Below, one piece after another: positions 20,787 to 31,995 of a stretch of DNA of 64,000 nucleotides. The notes beneath the pieces are model-generated. The model made no database searches, was not told the DNA's origin, and saw nothing but the letters and a program-made list of their open reading frames with translations. Where the stretch lies: assembly GCA_011947345.1 (NCBI GenBank), contig JAAVTG010000672.1:310001-374000 (forward strand), written 5' to 3'. Positions within the stretch are counted from its first letter, which is position 1, and each line of letters starts with the position of its first letter. A program made the position numbers and the translations under genes. Origin of the DNA: Phytophthora quininea. Taxonomy: Eukaryota; Oomycota; Peronosporomycetes; Peronosporales; Peronosporaceae.

Positions 20787-23700
20787 ATGACGTCCGCGAC
20801 TACGGCCACGGCGTTCACGACGAAGCTGAAGCAGTTCAACGGAACTGGGTTCTCAGCGTGGGGAGCTCAGGTGAAGCTGGTCCTCGAGATCAAGGGACTG
20901 TGGGCTGACGTGGAAAGAGAGGCGCCGTCGGCTGATGGGCTTGCTGCTGAGACCGAGAAGCTCATGGTGTACAGCGAGGCAGTCGCTGCTGGAACGTCCG
21001 GGATTGTGGCTCCGTTATCACCACTGCACGACCAGCTGATGAAGCTGAAGATGGCGTCGTCCATCATTCTGTCGGCGCTGACCGAGAAGCTGGCAGCGGA
21101 GGTGTACCTGTTTGACCACCCGCTGGCCATGCTGCGTCATCTACGGCTGACCTACAACGTGAAGTGTAGCGCCAGCGTCGGTGCCGCGAAGCGAGAGTAC
21201 ATGAGTCTGTACCTCGCTGACGGGGATTCCATGACGGAGCATATCAAGACCACCAAGCGGGTGATCGGTGACCTTCAAGAGCAGCGCGTGCTTTTGTCGG
21301 ACGAAGAGAAGCGGCAGAACTTCATGCAGAGCTTGGGACCTGCGTGGAACGGATTCGTTGGCGTGCTAGAGATGTGCCAAACGTTCGAGGCGATGGTGAC
21401 GCGGTGCCAAGCTGAGGCAATTCGACGTGACCAGTAGAAGAATCGTCGCTCAACGAACAGTGGAAGCAAGTCGAACGCAGCCTTCTCTGCTGAGCAAGCG
21501 GCTGGCAAGAAGGGCGGCAAGAAGAAGCGCGATATGACCAAGGTCAAATGCTACAACTGCCATGAAATGGGGCACTTCGCACGAGACTGCCCGAAGGAGC
21601 GAGTGCTACCAAAGAGCAAGGGCGGCGAGGCCACTAGTGCGGCTTTTTCTGTCGATGAAGCGACGGAAGAATGCAAACGTGGATGGATCGTGGACAGCGG
21701 TGCTACGAGCCACATGACGGGGCATATGGACAATTTGATTGGCGTGCGTGAGCTGGAGGAGCCTCGAGTTCTCACGGTGGCGTCAGGTGATAGCTTAGGT
21801 GCGACGGCTGTGGGTCAAGCACCGCTGTATAAGCACGGAAAGGAAGTCTGTGTGCTCCAAGAGGTTCTCTTTGTGAAGGGCCTTGCTCGCAACCTTGTGT
21901 CGGTTGGTGCCGCATCGCGTCGTGGGATGACGGTGGAGTTCAAAGGAGTTGGCTGTGCCATTCGTGCCTCGATTGGAGTGACTATACAAGCGTCAAGAGA
22001 GCTCAGTCACATGTATGTGCTGGAAGCTGTGAGCAAGCCGGTGCGATGATGACCAGCGAAGCTCCTCACGTCGAGACGTGGCATTGCCGTCTTGGGCACT
22101 TGAACGTGCAGAGTGTTCAACAGTTACTGGGAGAGCTGAAGTTACCCTGGCAAGGCGTCGTGAAGCAGGCATGCCCAACGTGTGTGAGCGGCAAGCTATT
22201 GCGGAAGCCATTTGCTGCGAAGGGCAAGCGTGTTCTGAAGAAGAACCAGATTTTGCTTGCGATTGACTATGTAGGGCCAATGCAAGTGACGTCGCGTGAT
22301 GGCTTTACTGGCATGGGGAATATCGTTGTGGAGCCATTTCATCTGGACATGGTGTATCCGCTTCGTGAGAAGAGCTCTCAAGCTCAACTGGATGTTGTGA
22401 AGGACTGCATCGCCAAGATGAAGGCGCATGCTCCGACGTATCGTGTTGCGTTCATCAAGTCAGACAACGCAGCAGAATATACGGGTGGTGCGTTTGCTGC
22501 CTACTGCGACAAGAACGACATCATGCAGGAGTTCTCAACTCCATACAGTCCACAGCAGAACGGCAAGGTCGAGCGTGGAAATCGAGTGATTGTCGAGATG
22601 GCGCGGTCCATGATGATTGGGGCCAACCTGCCAATTGCGTACTGGGCAGATGCTGTTGTGTGCGCTGGATACGTGCGCAATCGTTGCCCAACAAAGGTGC
22701 ATGACGGGAAGACTCCAATGGAGGCTTTGTTTGGGAAAGCGCCAGACATCAGTAACTTGCGAGTGTTCGGATGCAAGGTACAGGTACTGGTGTTAAAGGA
22801 GCATCGGAAGAAGCTGGACTCCAAGACGCGGAACGGCATTTTCATCGGGTATGCTACTGGTGGTGCATACTTGGTTTTCATTCCGCGTCATGGAACAGGC
22901 GAAACAATCACAGCTCGTAGTGTAGTCTTCTACGAAGATCAATTTCTTCCTTCTGAAGATGCTGAGGAGATCACCATCAGCTCGCAACTGGATCTCTTGC
23001 GGCTTGATGCGGTGAGCAGCACTCCTTCAGCACGTCTCGAGACAGTCGAAGAAGAAAAGTAGGATGTAGCCATGATACCCAGTGAGGCACCAACACCCAG
23101 CGAGATGGAAACACTGGCTCAACCAACCTCGGGGAGTCTCCAACCAGTGGGAGCAGCTCGCCTGGAAGCACGATTGCGAGGAGATCCACGTCGAGAAAAG
23201 GCAACAGCTCCTGTCCGCAGGTCTAGCAGAATTCCGAGGCCAAGTCAACGCAAGTTGGAGTACGATGAGTCGCACTTGTCGATGGAAGAAGTCTGTACGA
23301 TGGTTGAGGAGCGTGTTTTGCCAAGCGTCTTTGGTGGGACCAACGTGCAGGACGGGTTCATCTACGACGAACTAACGCCAAATGACATCTCAAGTTGGGC
23401 ACTGGGTGTGGAGCCACTCAATCTCGATGAAGTCAACGAGTCTGATGATCGAAGCGAGTGGGAGTGTGCCATGGACGATGAGATCAAGAGTCTCCTTGAA
23501 AACGGGACGTTTGAGGTGGTGCCGTTGCCGCCAGGACGTTCCGCTATCAAGTCGAAGTGGGTTTTTAAAGGAAGACACTTGCTGACGGGAGCCTGGACAA
23601 ATACAAGGCACGTATTGTCGCTAAAGGCTACAGTCAGAGATACGGCGAAGATTATACGGAGACGTTCAGCCCGGTGGTGCGTCACAGTACTCTTCGTCTT

Positions 23701-24986
23701 GTGCTGGTGATTGTGGTGGCGCGGCGCATGAAGCGCACGCAACTGGATGTGAAAACTGCGTTTCTCAACTCAGATTTGGACGAGGAAATCTATCTGGAAC
23801 CGGCTGAAGGTTACCAGAGTGCTGATGGACTCGTGTGGCGTCTTCTCAAGGCATTGTATGGGTTGAAGCAAGCTTCGAGGTCGTGGTATGAAAACCTGCG
23901 GATTTTCTTGGAGTCACAGAGATTTTATCAAGGAGAAGCTGACTACTGCCTGTTCTCAAAGGGCAGCGTGGATGATGACGACTTGATGATCGTCCTGGTG
24001 TATGTCGACGACATTTTGGTGTTTGCCACGCACGACGAGGACCTACTCTCATTCAAGGCTGCAATGGAGGCAGTGTACGAGGTGAATGACTTTGAAGATG
24101 CCAGCTATTTTCTTGGGTTGGAGTTGCAGTGGTCGCCAAGTGAAAACGAAGTGACAATCAGCCAGCAGAAGTACACGAAATCGATCCTCGAGCGATTCAA
24201 CATGGCCAAAGCGAGGCCCGCGCGCACTCCTATGGAGGAGCGTTTTCGCGATCAGCTCCGCAAGGAACAGCCAGTGACAAGCATTCGCCCACGTCCAGCG
24301 ATCGGGGCACTGTTGTACCTGACTGTCAACACGAGACCGCGGACCTAGCTATAGCAGTGAGGATCCTTGCTCAAGAGATCGACACGCCGACCGACAGTCT
24401 GAAGCAGGGCGTAAAGCACGTGTTTCGCTACCTAGGCAGCACTCAAGAGTTTGGCCTGCTGTACACAAGCAACGCTGAAAAGGGCCTCGTTGTGTACTGC
24501 GATGCTGCATTCGCTGTGGAGCGCGGTGCGAGATCGGTGACAGGCTATGCCATCTTTTACAATAGCTGTCTGATTGAATGGGGGTCGAAGAAGCAGTCGA
24601 TGGTCACGCTGTCTTCCACCGAGGCGGAATACATCGCAATGGGGAGCGGGGTTCAGGAGTGTATTGGGATCAACCTGGTCTTGAAGGATTTGAGCATGGA
24701 AGTTGACCAGATCACTGTGTTCGAGGACAACCAAGGAGCTCAGCACCTGGCTGAAAGCAAGGCTATCACGCAGCGCTCACGCCACATTGACAGCAAATAT
24801 CACTGGCTTCGGCAAAAGGTGAAGGAGGGCGACGTGCACATCAGCTACTGCCCTACCTCAGAAATGATCGCTGAGCACTTTACCAAGGCGCTTGGGGTCA
24901 TCAAGTTCAAGCATTTTCGTGACGAACTCGGAGTTCACCGAGTGGGAGTGTTGGATGAGAGCGGAGCGTCGAACCCGAGTGAGTAA
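20787..24986 (+). CDS. Copia gag-pol polyprotein (two UAG codons, three frame breaks)
   Basis: Gag with a UBN2-like start (KLKQFNGTGFSAWGAQVKL) is followed by a CCHC knuckle (CYNCHEMGHFARDC), protease (WIVDSGATSHM), integrase with HHCC zinc finger and DDE core (SDNAAEYTGG, YSPQQNGKVERGNR), reverse transcriptase (DVKTAFLNSDLDEEIY, YVDDIL) and RNase H (STEAEYIAM). In-frame TAG codons interrupt at 21435-21437 and 23060-23062. Frame changes near 22040, 23590 and 24335 each equal one missing base; restoring three bases gives 1401 codons. The frame breaks may be sequence errors. The stops are either mutations or, less likely, readthrough sites. Confidence 0.88.
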
Positions 24987-25247
24987 ACCGAATTGTGACG
25001 ACAGCGGCATCGACGACTAAGACTTCGCGAGATGACAGGTCAGCGTGAAAGGCAAGTTGCAGTTGGCACATTGAAGATTCGTGCCGTGCTCGTCGGATCC
25101 AGCGGAGAAGGGAGCGTGCTTGGGGTGGTGGCTATGAGGCGTCTGGCAGTGCATGCAGTGTAGTTAGTTTTCCGTGAGCTCGCTCAATCACTTTTCAATT
25201 CGCCATCTTGAGCAGAGCCTCGACAGCAACTCACCTTCCTCCAAGTC
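24949..25247 (+). repeat. Copia right LTR
   Basis: Same length as the left LTR, with two substitutions (GACAGCGGC for GAGAGCGGC; TTTTCAATTCG for TTTTCGATTCG). Confidence 0.92.
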
Positions 25248-25717
25248 TCTTGCCCCGGATGCGGATATTGTCGAGTCTAGAGCATTTGAAAGCGGGCTGG
25301 CTAAAATTCAAGATGGCGTAGAGACCTTGTTGCGAAACGAGCGAAAGGCATTGCATCGTCTCACTACAACCTCACCAGATCCGGATCAATCACCAGCAGA
25401 TCCTGTTGAGACAGCTACAGCAAGGCCAATACGGAAGCGCGCCGGTGATGCTCTGGATGAGAAGCTCAAGAAAAATCACGCCGACGCAGGGGACTGCAGT
25501 CGAAGTTTATCGACGCAACCTGGATTCCTGCGACCTCCGTAGTTGCTGAGCGCTTTTTCTCGACCGTTAAAAGCACTGTCGGGTATTTGAGGAGGCGCCT
25601 GAGCCGCGAATCGATATGATCATGAACTTGAAGCTAAACTGGGACTTTGTGACTCTTGCGGACGTGCCGAAGGCCATTGAGCGAACCAAGCACATTAGCG
25701 ATGCAGTACTTGTGTAA
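25248..25717 (+). pseudogene. hAT transposase C-terminal fragment
   Basis: The region reads APDADIVESRAFESGLAKI, then after a linker and a frame change (near 25500-25540) VVAERFFSTVKSTVGYLRRR and NLKLNWDFVTLADVPKAIE, ending at a TAA (25715-25717). The ERxFS pattern and following helices fit the hAT dimerisation domain. The upstream part is lost or sits before the copia insertion. Confidence 0.75.
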
Positions 25718-25819
25718 TAGATTGCAATAACTAGCCAGAAGATTGAAGAGATTGCAATCATTGATTGTTCCAGATCGATGGAGTCAATCAATAAAAATCT
25801 ATATTGACGGACGGCCACG

Positions 25820-28100
25820 GTGGCGGGCAGTTGTCGTCAAACCAAGAGCGCTGGCATTCCTCATTCCATCCTACACTCGCTCTGACCCGACGTCGAGTTG
25901 TCTCGCTATAGGTTTGCTGTTGTGTACTGAAGTGCAGGAAGAGTGCCGCCTCGAAATTCAACGCCATCAGCGACCGTCCAATGGCCGCAACAATCTTCCC
26001 TCCATCGCAATTCGTGAGAAGCCACTGCACCATGCGCAGGTGATTTCCGTGCCAAGTGGCACTCGGATGTCTGCAACCAGCGGCCGCTGCCAGGGCTGTT
26101 GCTGCACGCCCTTCCGAACGATTCGCGAGCAACCACTGCACCACTTCCAAGTGGCCGTTGGCAGCAGCGCAGTCCACAGCAAGCGGAGTGCACCCTCAGT
26201 GCGGCTTTCGTGAAGCCACTGGGCCAAACTCAATTGTCCTAGACCCGCCGCATCATCCATAGCGTTGGTCGTGCAGCCCGCCGTCGTGTTCTCGTGCAGC
26301 CACTTGACCACTTTGAGATTGCCCACAGCAGCAGCTCCATCCATGGCAGCGATTGTGCAGCCTTCCGATCGATTACCATGCAGAAACTCGAGAAGTGCCA
26401 ACTGGTTCTCAGAGAACGAACGAGGCTCCTTGTCAGCACAGCAAGTGGGAGATTTACTATGCGCAGTCTTCACGTGGAACTGCATGAACACAGCACAGTC
26501 CATCGCTTTTGTCGTGCATCCTTCGCTTCGGTTCTCGTGCAGCCACTTGACAACCTCGAGATGGCCAGCTTCAGCTGCAGCGTCCATGGCTATGGTCGTA
26601 CAATGCAAGGGTAAACTGCGTTGAGGTTGTATTTCTCCATCGCGATCTTTGCGCTTTGTTCTCAGCGACAGGTCGGCACGATGAAGGAACTGCAAAATAT
26701 CGAGATGGCCTTCCTTTGCGGCAACGTCCACAACAGTGAACGGACGCAAGTTAACACCATCAGAACTGTCTTCTTGGTCCTGTACCTGAATCTTCAGCGT
26801 ACTGTTCGTACAGCCACTTCACCACGTTGAGCTGCCCACCCTCTGCTGCAACAAACATTGCGCTCGACGGGCCATGATGGAAGCCGAGCTCCTTCGTGCG
26901 TGTTAATAGCCACTGAACCACAGCGAGATGCCCACCTTTCGCCGCGCGCTTTAATGTGGGTTCATACGTGTAGCTTACATTCCCATCATCAGTAGCTGTG
27001 GGGATGTGGTGAAGGCATAACCATTGCACCAGGTCAAGATCGCCATGTGCTGCTGCTTCGGCCAAAGCTGAAGCAGCAACGTACGCACTATCACCGAGAC
27101 CTTCTTCGATAATGTAGCGCACCATTTCGGAACGCACTCTCCACTCCTTGGCATCGCACGCGGGAAAACGCACAAGCGCAATCCTAAATCCCTGCCTCAG
27201 CAACCACTTCAGTTCATCAAACTTGTTCTGTTCAAAAGCTTGACATACAAGCGTCATGTTTCGGTTCCTTGTTTCAGGCGTGCTCGTGCGCATATCCAGC
27301 TAGTGTACGAGGTCCCAGTGCCCCCACTCGCAGCACGGGTCAGCTTGAAGTTGCTCGTCTGGGCGCGATTCAGCCCCTAAACGGGCAATCCTCATAGATG
27401 TTCCACAGCGAGTGGTAATCTTCCGAGCTGTTGATCGGCGGGACTCCAGGTCCCAATGGTTGCCTCTTTTGCAGGAATCGGTCTGTAGCAGCGAGCACCT
27501 CCAAATTTCTCGTCCTGCCAAACATCCCAAGTTCGAACACCTTTCCTTGAGGTCCAACATCTCTCGTTAGGTCCTCCGCATCCCTACCATCCACAGCAGG
27601 AAAGATCTCCCAAGGTCGCTGCTCTATGTCGTCCTCTTGTTTGGCACCTTCGTGCATTCCGTTCCAGTCAATGGGCCCCCGAGCAGAGACTTGTTCAAGT
27701 AGCTGGTAGAACCACAAGAGACCCTTCTCCGCAGCTTCTTCCAGCACGTAATGCTTGATTGGAAGCGTGGGGAAATGACTTAGCAGCCACTTGATCAGCA
27801 CCAGGTCGGAGCGTCGTACAGCTTTCAGCAGAGCGCGAGAGAACGCTCATGGACGGTAGTGGGGCTCAGTCTGTAGCAGCTGAGCCAGCGACCAATGGCC
27901 GCTTCGAGCATCGCGTTGACTGCGCTGCCACACGAGCTCCAGCAGGTCCACGCAGCCCACGCGACTAAGCTCCACGGCGCTGCTTAGAGTGCAATCGACG
28001 GCCAGGAAGTCGGAGATGATGGTGGAGATGCCCTCGGGGAAGACGTCGGTCTTGGACAGCTTGTCTCGGAGCACGAAGCGCACGATGGAGAGCTGCAGCA
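25820..28100 (-). pseudogene. Ankyrin-type repeat protein, copy D (inverted twin of C, transposon-split)
   Basis: Near-identical to locus C in inverted orientation, from MLQLSIVRFVLRDKLSK (28100) to the 3' region, where the hAT-like insertion separates its last codons (now at 20200-20227). It carries the same TGA (27847-27849) and the same segment lengths as C. Its 5' end abuts a truncated FUSC-like gene within ~10 bp, with no promoter of its own. Certainly non-functional as an ankyrin gene. Confidence 0.88.
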
Positions 28101-28498
28101 TATTGCTTGGATTAACATCATTGTGGATTCGTATTGTTTCAAGAGCAAAAATATTGAAAACATGGATTTCCTGAAGCTTCGACGTCGGCACAAATTTGAA
28201 GAAGCTGAGGAATGTTATAGCCGGATGCTCATACTGTTGGATGACGCTTGGTGGGAACAGTGCCTCGGGTTTCAGTACACATTGAGATTTAATTATTTGA
28301 TCACACGAAGTTTCGTGAAACTGATGGGCTCGCTGATTGCCGACTTACGCTCACTCAGCTACGCCATGCACCTCGAAAAGTATGGCCCCCTTCACTTAAC
28401 CTATATGGCTATTTTGCAGCGCGATATTTATCTAGTCCAGACGAGATCAAACGAAGTTCTGAAGGAAATTGCGCAAGAGGTCCACGCGCTTACGCCAC

Positions 28499-29382
28499 TG
28501 TGGACAGGGGTGGCGGTCCGTCGCAAGACTCGGGGTACCTCCCCAGCGGCAGTGATCGCCCTCACGGGCAGCTCCAGTGAGGAGACAGAGACGGAGGATG
28601 AGGACAAGTTTGGCGGCTGGAGATCGTCGAGCACATGCATGCAGATCGGTGGCAGGGACGTACAGAGTGACGACCCGAATATCTGGAGTTACCCGCTAGT
28701 GCCGTTGAAGATGGATATGGATGCCCTGGAAGATCGCCATGGGAGGGGTGACTTGGAGGCGAAGGTCGGTAAGTGGCGGATAGCAGGATAGGCGACGTGC
28801 TCGGAGCACGCAAGCCGTCGAAGAGCAGCGGCGAGAGGACAGGCGACGAAGTGAGTGCTGGGCAGCGTAAGGCGCAGCCGAAGACCGAGGAGGAAGCGTA
28901 GCGGATAGTTGGCTGGAAGCGAGCGGTGAGCCGCTGAAGGCTCAGTCTTACATTTGCCAGGAAGTCGACTGGTCGGTGGTACAGAGGCGAAATAATGAGT
29001 AGGCAAGGTGCTGTGGCCACGGAAGGCTAGCCTTGTCGGGAAGAGTCTGGTATTGTTCAGTGAGTTGGGTTCTGCGGCTGCAATCAGTGCCGGCCCGAGA
29101 AGACGAAAGAGAGCGCGTAAGGTGGACGTACTGCGGCTGCAAACAGGTGCCGGCGTCCAGGTCCGAAGAGGTACCGCGGCTACAACCAGTCCCGGCCTCT
29201 GAGGGGCAAGTATAGGGTACTGCGGCTGCAAACAGTGCCGGCGCCGGAGGGAGGTGCTTAAACATTAGGTGAAACGCCTCAGGTAGTGACTCGACTGGGA
29301 CGCTGGTCTGGGGCACCCTTGTGGATATTGCCTGACGGCTGGGTGCCGCCAGTTAGTGGGAATGGTCAAGTGAGAGCCGACA
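28499..29382. mobile_element. Probable solo LTR (884 bp)
   Basis: Inserted in FUSC copy 1. It begins TGTGGACAGGGG and ends GAGAGCCGACA (TGT...ACA termini) and is flanked by CCAC on both sides (28495-28498, 29383-29386), a 4-bp duplication. The empty site is seen in the intact copy as ACGCCACGTATGA. No coding domain is recognised. A short non-autonomous element is the alternative. Confidence 0.75.
29072..29242 (+). repeat. Four spaced ~23-bp direct repeats in the solo LTR
   Basis: CTGCGGCTGCAAACAGTGCC and close variants occur at about 29072, 29131, 29173 and 29219. These are possible enhancer-like or structural LTR repeats. Confidence 0.7.
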
Positions 29383-29773
29383 CCACGTATGAAAAGCTGT
29401 TTTATACTCTACATGATATTAGAATGGGGATATCTAATGTTTTTGTTGTTGTTGTTTAGATTTGAACCTGAAAACGATGAGTGCATTAGACAACCATGTG
29501 GAGGCAACACTGTACAAGTTTCGAAAGACCCAAAACCGTTCAATCGGCAAAGAAAACGTCAAGCCGGAAGAGCTGACTGGGAATATACCACTGAACCGCT
29601 GCATTTCCAGTAGGCGAGCATAGCGCGGACGAGAGGAAATTGTGTTTTCCACAAGAGGGCAAACTCTCCACAGCCAACGGTCTGCGCTGGCCCAAACTCG
29701 TGAAAGCGCACCCCTTCTTTAGATCAAGCACTATCAAGTCGTTTTTAAGGGGTTCTCTTCTTCCGCTACCACC

Positions 29774-31480
29774 ATGTCCACGACAAGCACCACGGAGCCA
29801 ACCAACACGCCAACGCAGCCATTTGCAAACACCGGACCTACGAACACCGGAACGGCCACTGTTGTCGACATGACAGCAGACGGCACCGACTGGACGGCCA
29901 CGTCTGCCCGTGCGACGTCAGAAGTGCCGCCACTGCGCACGTCGAACGAGCGTCGAAGCGGAAGGGATCGCAGCAGGAGCCCCCAGCCTGCGCTGCTAAG
30001 GCTCCGGCCAAGGGCAAGAGAAAGCTGACCCGCAAGTCAGCAGCAGCGACTTCGCCGCAACCGGCGATGGCCGGCACCGCCAACGCAGCGCTCACGGCCG
30101 AGCCCGCAGCGGTTGCAGCGATCTCAGCACCACTCGGATCACCGAGTAAAACGCCGGCGCCGCCTGCAGAGGAGGTGATCCCTGCCAACGACTCGCTCCA
30201 ACAGCATCCGCCAGCCACAGCCGGCCGCCAGAGTGAAGCACATTACTCCCCCAAGCGACCAGTACCCACGCGCTGCACGAAGGCCTGGCTGAAACCCCGT
30301 CAGGCGGCCCGCAACGTCCACACCGCACGCAGCCGACACGTCGCCGTGATGCCTTTGACCTGAACGCCTTCATGGCGACGTTCCAGCATGGAGAGACAGC
30401 CGCAGCGCTTGAGGCCCGTCCGACGGAGAGCGCCGGAGGTCCGCCCACGCCCGGGCCTGGCTCCGAGCAATCAGCCACTGCTGATATGGTGAACGAGCTG
30501 CGTTCACTCCGAGAGGAAGTGCAACAACTACGTAGTCAACTGGCTCGCTCTCCAGAACCTCTAGGCAATGCTACGCTGCCGAACGACACCGGGTCGCTCC
30601 CACCCGCGGCCATCTGCGAGATGTCGTGCTCAAGGCTTCCGGTGGAACCCAAGCGAGCGAAGGGTGACTGCTACCCGCCTCAAGTGCACGTGCTCGCCGC
30701 TACGAGAATGTTCAAGAACTTCAACCCTCATAACGGTAAGAACCTGTCTCCCATGTCGTTTGTTTTAGGCTTGCGTGAGTCGAGTTGCGTAGCGTTCCGG
30801 ACGACCCCAGCGGTGCTGATGGCGCTGTTCAGTGGCCGCCTCGGAGCGAGGGGCCTTACTGTCCTACATTTCCGGGCGCAAAGCGAAGCCACGCTTCTCG
30901 AGGAGGGCTCCACGAACGGCAACTTCTCGAGCGACTTCTGCCCGTCGGCGGCCCTGCCTCGAGCCGAGGCGACCTGCCGAGGCTACGACGAGATTTTGAC
31001 GGCCTGGACGGCCTGGCCGCTATGTGTGGTATAGTTTTATGTCATCGCTGGTGGGAGGCTGCGCTGCTTTGTGGCGTCGAACAAACAGGCGGACCCGTTC
31101 CAGTCTAGCACTCGCGTCAAATTGACGCTAATGTACACCAACAAGTGGCTAGGTGCGGCGCTCGGGTACCTTCAGCTTGATGACCCAACGTGGTGGACTC
31201 AATTCTGCCGCACGTGCGAATCCATCGACTTTCAGGCGAGGGAATGGTCGATGGCGCTCGTGAACGCCCTCCATAACGATACCGTTAAACCCTCGAGCAT
31301 GGGTCAAGACTCCCGACTTCGAGCAGGGGCTCGCAGCGCGACCAAGGCTCCACCCGGCAAAGACAGCGGGGCGTGCCGGATGAGATCCGTGCAATGATTC
31401 CTGGTAACCGCCACGGCCAAGAGCTCTGCCTCCGTTTCCTCGCGAGCGTGGAATGTGCGGGCGGATCAAGGTCACGTTGC
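29774..31480 (+). CDS. DIRS gag-like protein (frame-broken)
   Basis: Starts MSTTSTTEPTNTPTQP. A low-complexity N-terminus is followed by a coiled-coil-like stretch (MVNELRSLREEVQQLRSQL, ~30490) and the conserved core MFKNFNPHNGKNLSPMSF. A cysteine cluster at ~31425-31480 (LCLRFLASVECAGGSRSRC) looks like a zinc finger. Several frame changes occur (near 30030, 30365, 31030 and 31380). It is a nucleic-acid-binding structural protein by analogy. Confidence 0.6.
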
Positions 31481-31849
31481 GGTCACCCTCGCGCGTCCAC
31501 AGCTTCATCGAACATGTACCCCGTCGCCTCCGCGAATGGGCCGAGCACGCCTACCGTCGGGAGAAGGAGCGGGTTGAGCGCGACCATCGCTACCGCCCCC
31601 ACCACGACCGAGACCGCGACACCCACTACCACGAACGCGACGCCCGACACCGCCGCGACGGCGACCGACGTGTCTGAAGGGGCCGAAGTGAAGGTGACTC
31701 AGTGTCACTTCGGTCCTCCCTGCGGCGTAACCCAGCTAATAGACATAGCTATTCCTCCCGCGTACGCAATGAGTCTACCCCGGGCGTCAACTCTGCCGCC
31801 CAAGCACCCCCACCGTCCAAGTCCGGCGGGCTTCCTACACGGAGGCCCA

Positions 31850-31995
31850 ACGGTCTGTCCGCGCCATCGTCCTCGAAGCCATGCGCAGCATTATCCGCGC
31901 CATCGGCCTCGCAGCAATGTGCAGCTTTATCCGCGCCATCGGCCTCGCAGTCATGTGTAGCTTTATCCGCGCCGTCGGCCTTGCAGCCACGTGCA
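31850..31995 (+). repeat. 36-bp coding minisatellite in the DIRS element
   Basis: Four imperfect units encode LSAPSASQQCAA-like 12-mers in the region between gag and RT, with related Pro/Ser/Ala-rich sequence after them. Confidence 0.75.

Larger units (their letters stand above)
20473..25247 (+). mobile_element. Ty1/copia LTR retrotransposon (4.8 kb)
   Basis: Two 299-bp LTRs flank a single gag-pol with the copia order protease, integrase, reverse transcriptase, RNase H. The LTRs differ at two positions (~99.3% identical), so insertion was recent. A purine-rich tract, GAGTGGGAG, ends directly at the right LTR. It is inserted in the transposase region of the hAT-like element. I find no clear target-site duplication. 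Confidence 0.93.
20228..25822. mobile_element. hAT-like DNA transposon remnant containing a nested copia element
   Basis: The left end starts near CAGGGGTCCGCAAAAATGG, similar to hAT termini. The insertion is flanked by an 8-11 bp duplication and splits ankyrin copy D. Without the copia insert the element is only ~0.8 kb. It encodes part of a hAT transposase: a region reading LLDEMTALDVITGKLQ before the copia, and the C-terminal dimerisation domain after it. It is non-autonomous as seen. Exact termini are uncertain by a few bases. Confidence 0.75.

Noticed and set aside
28562..29231. Two overlapping minus-strand open frames within the 884-bp element
   Set aside because: Low-complexity Pro/Ser/Arg composition with no known domain. 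The terminal TGT...ACA and target duplication explain the segment better as an LTR.
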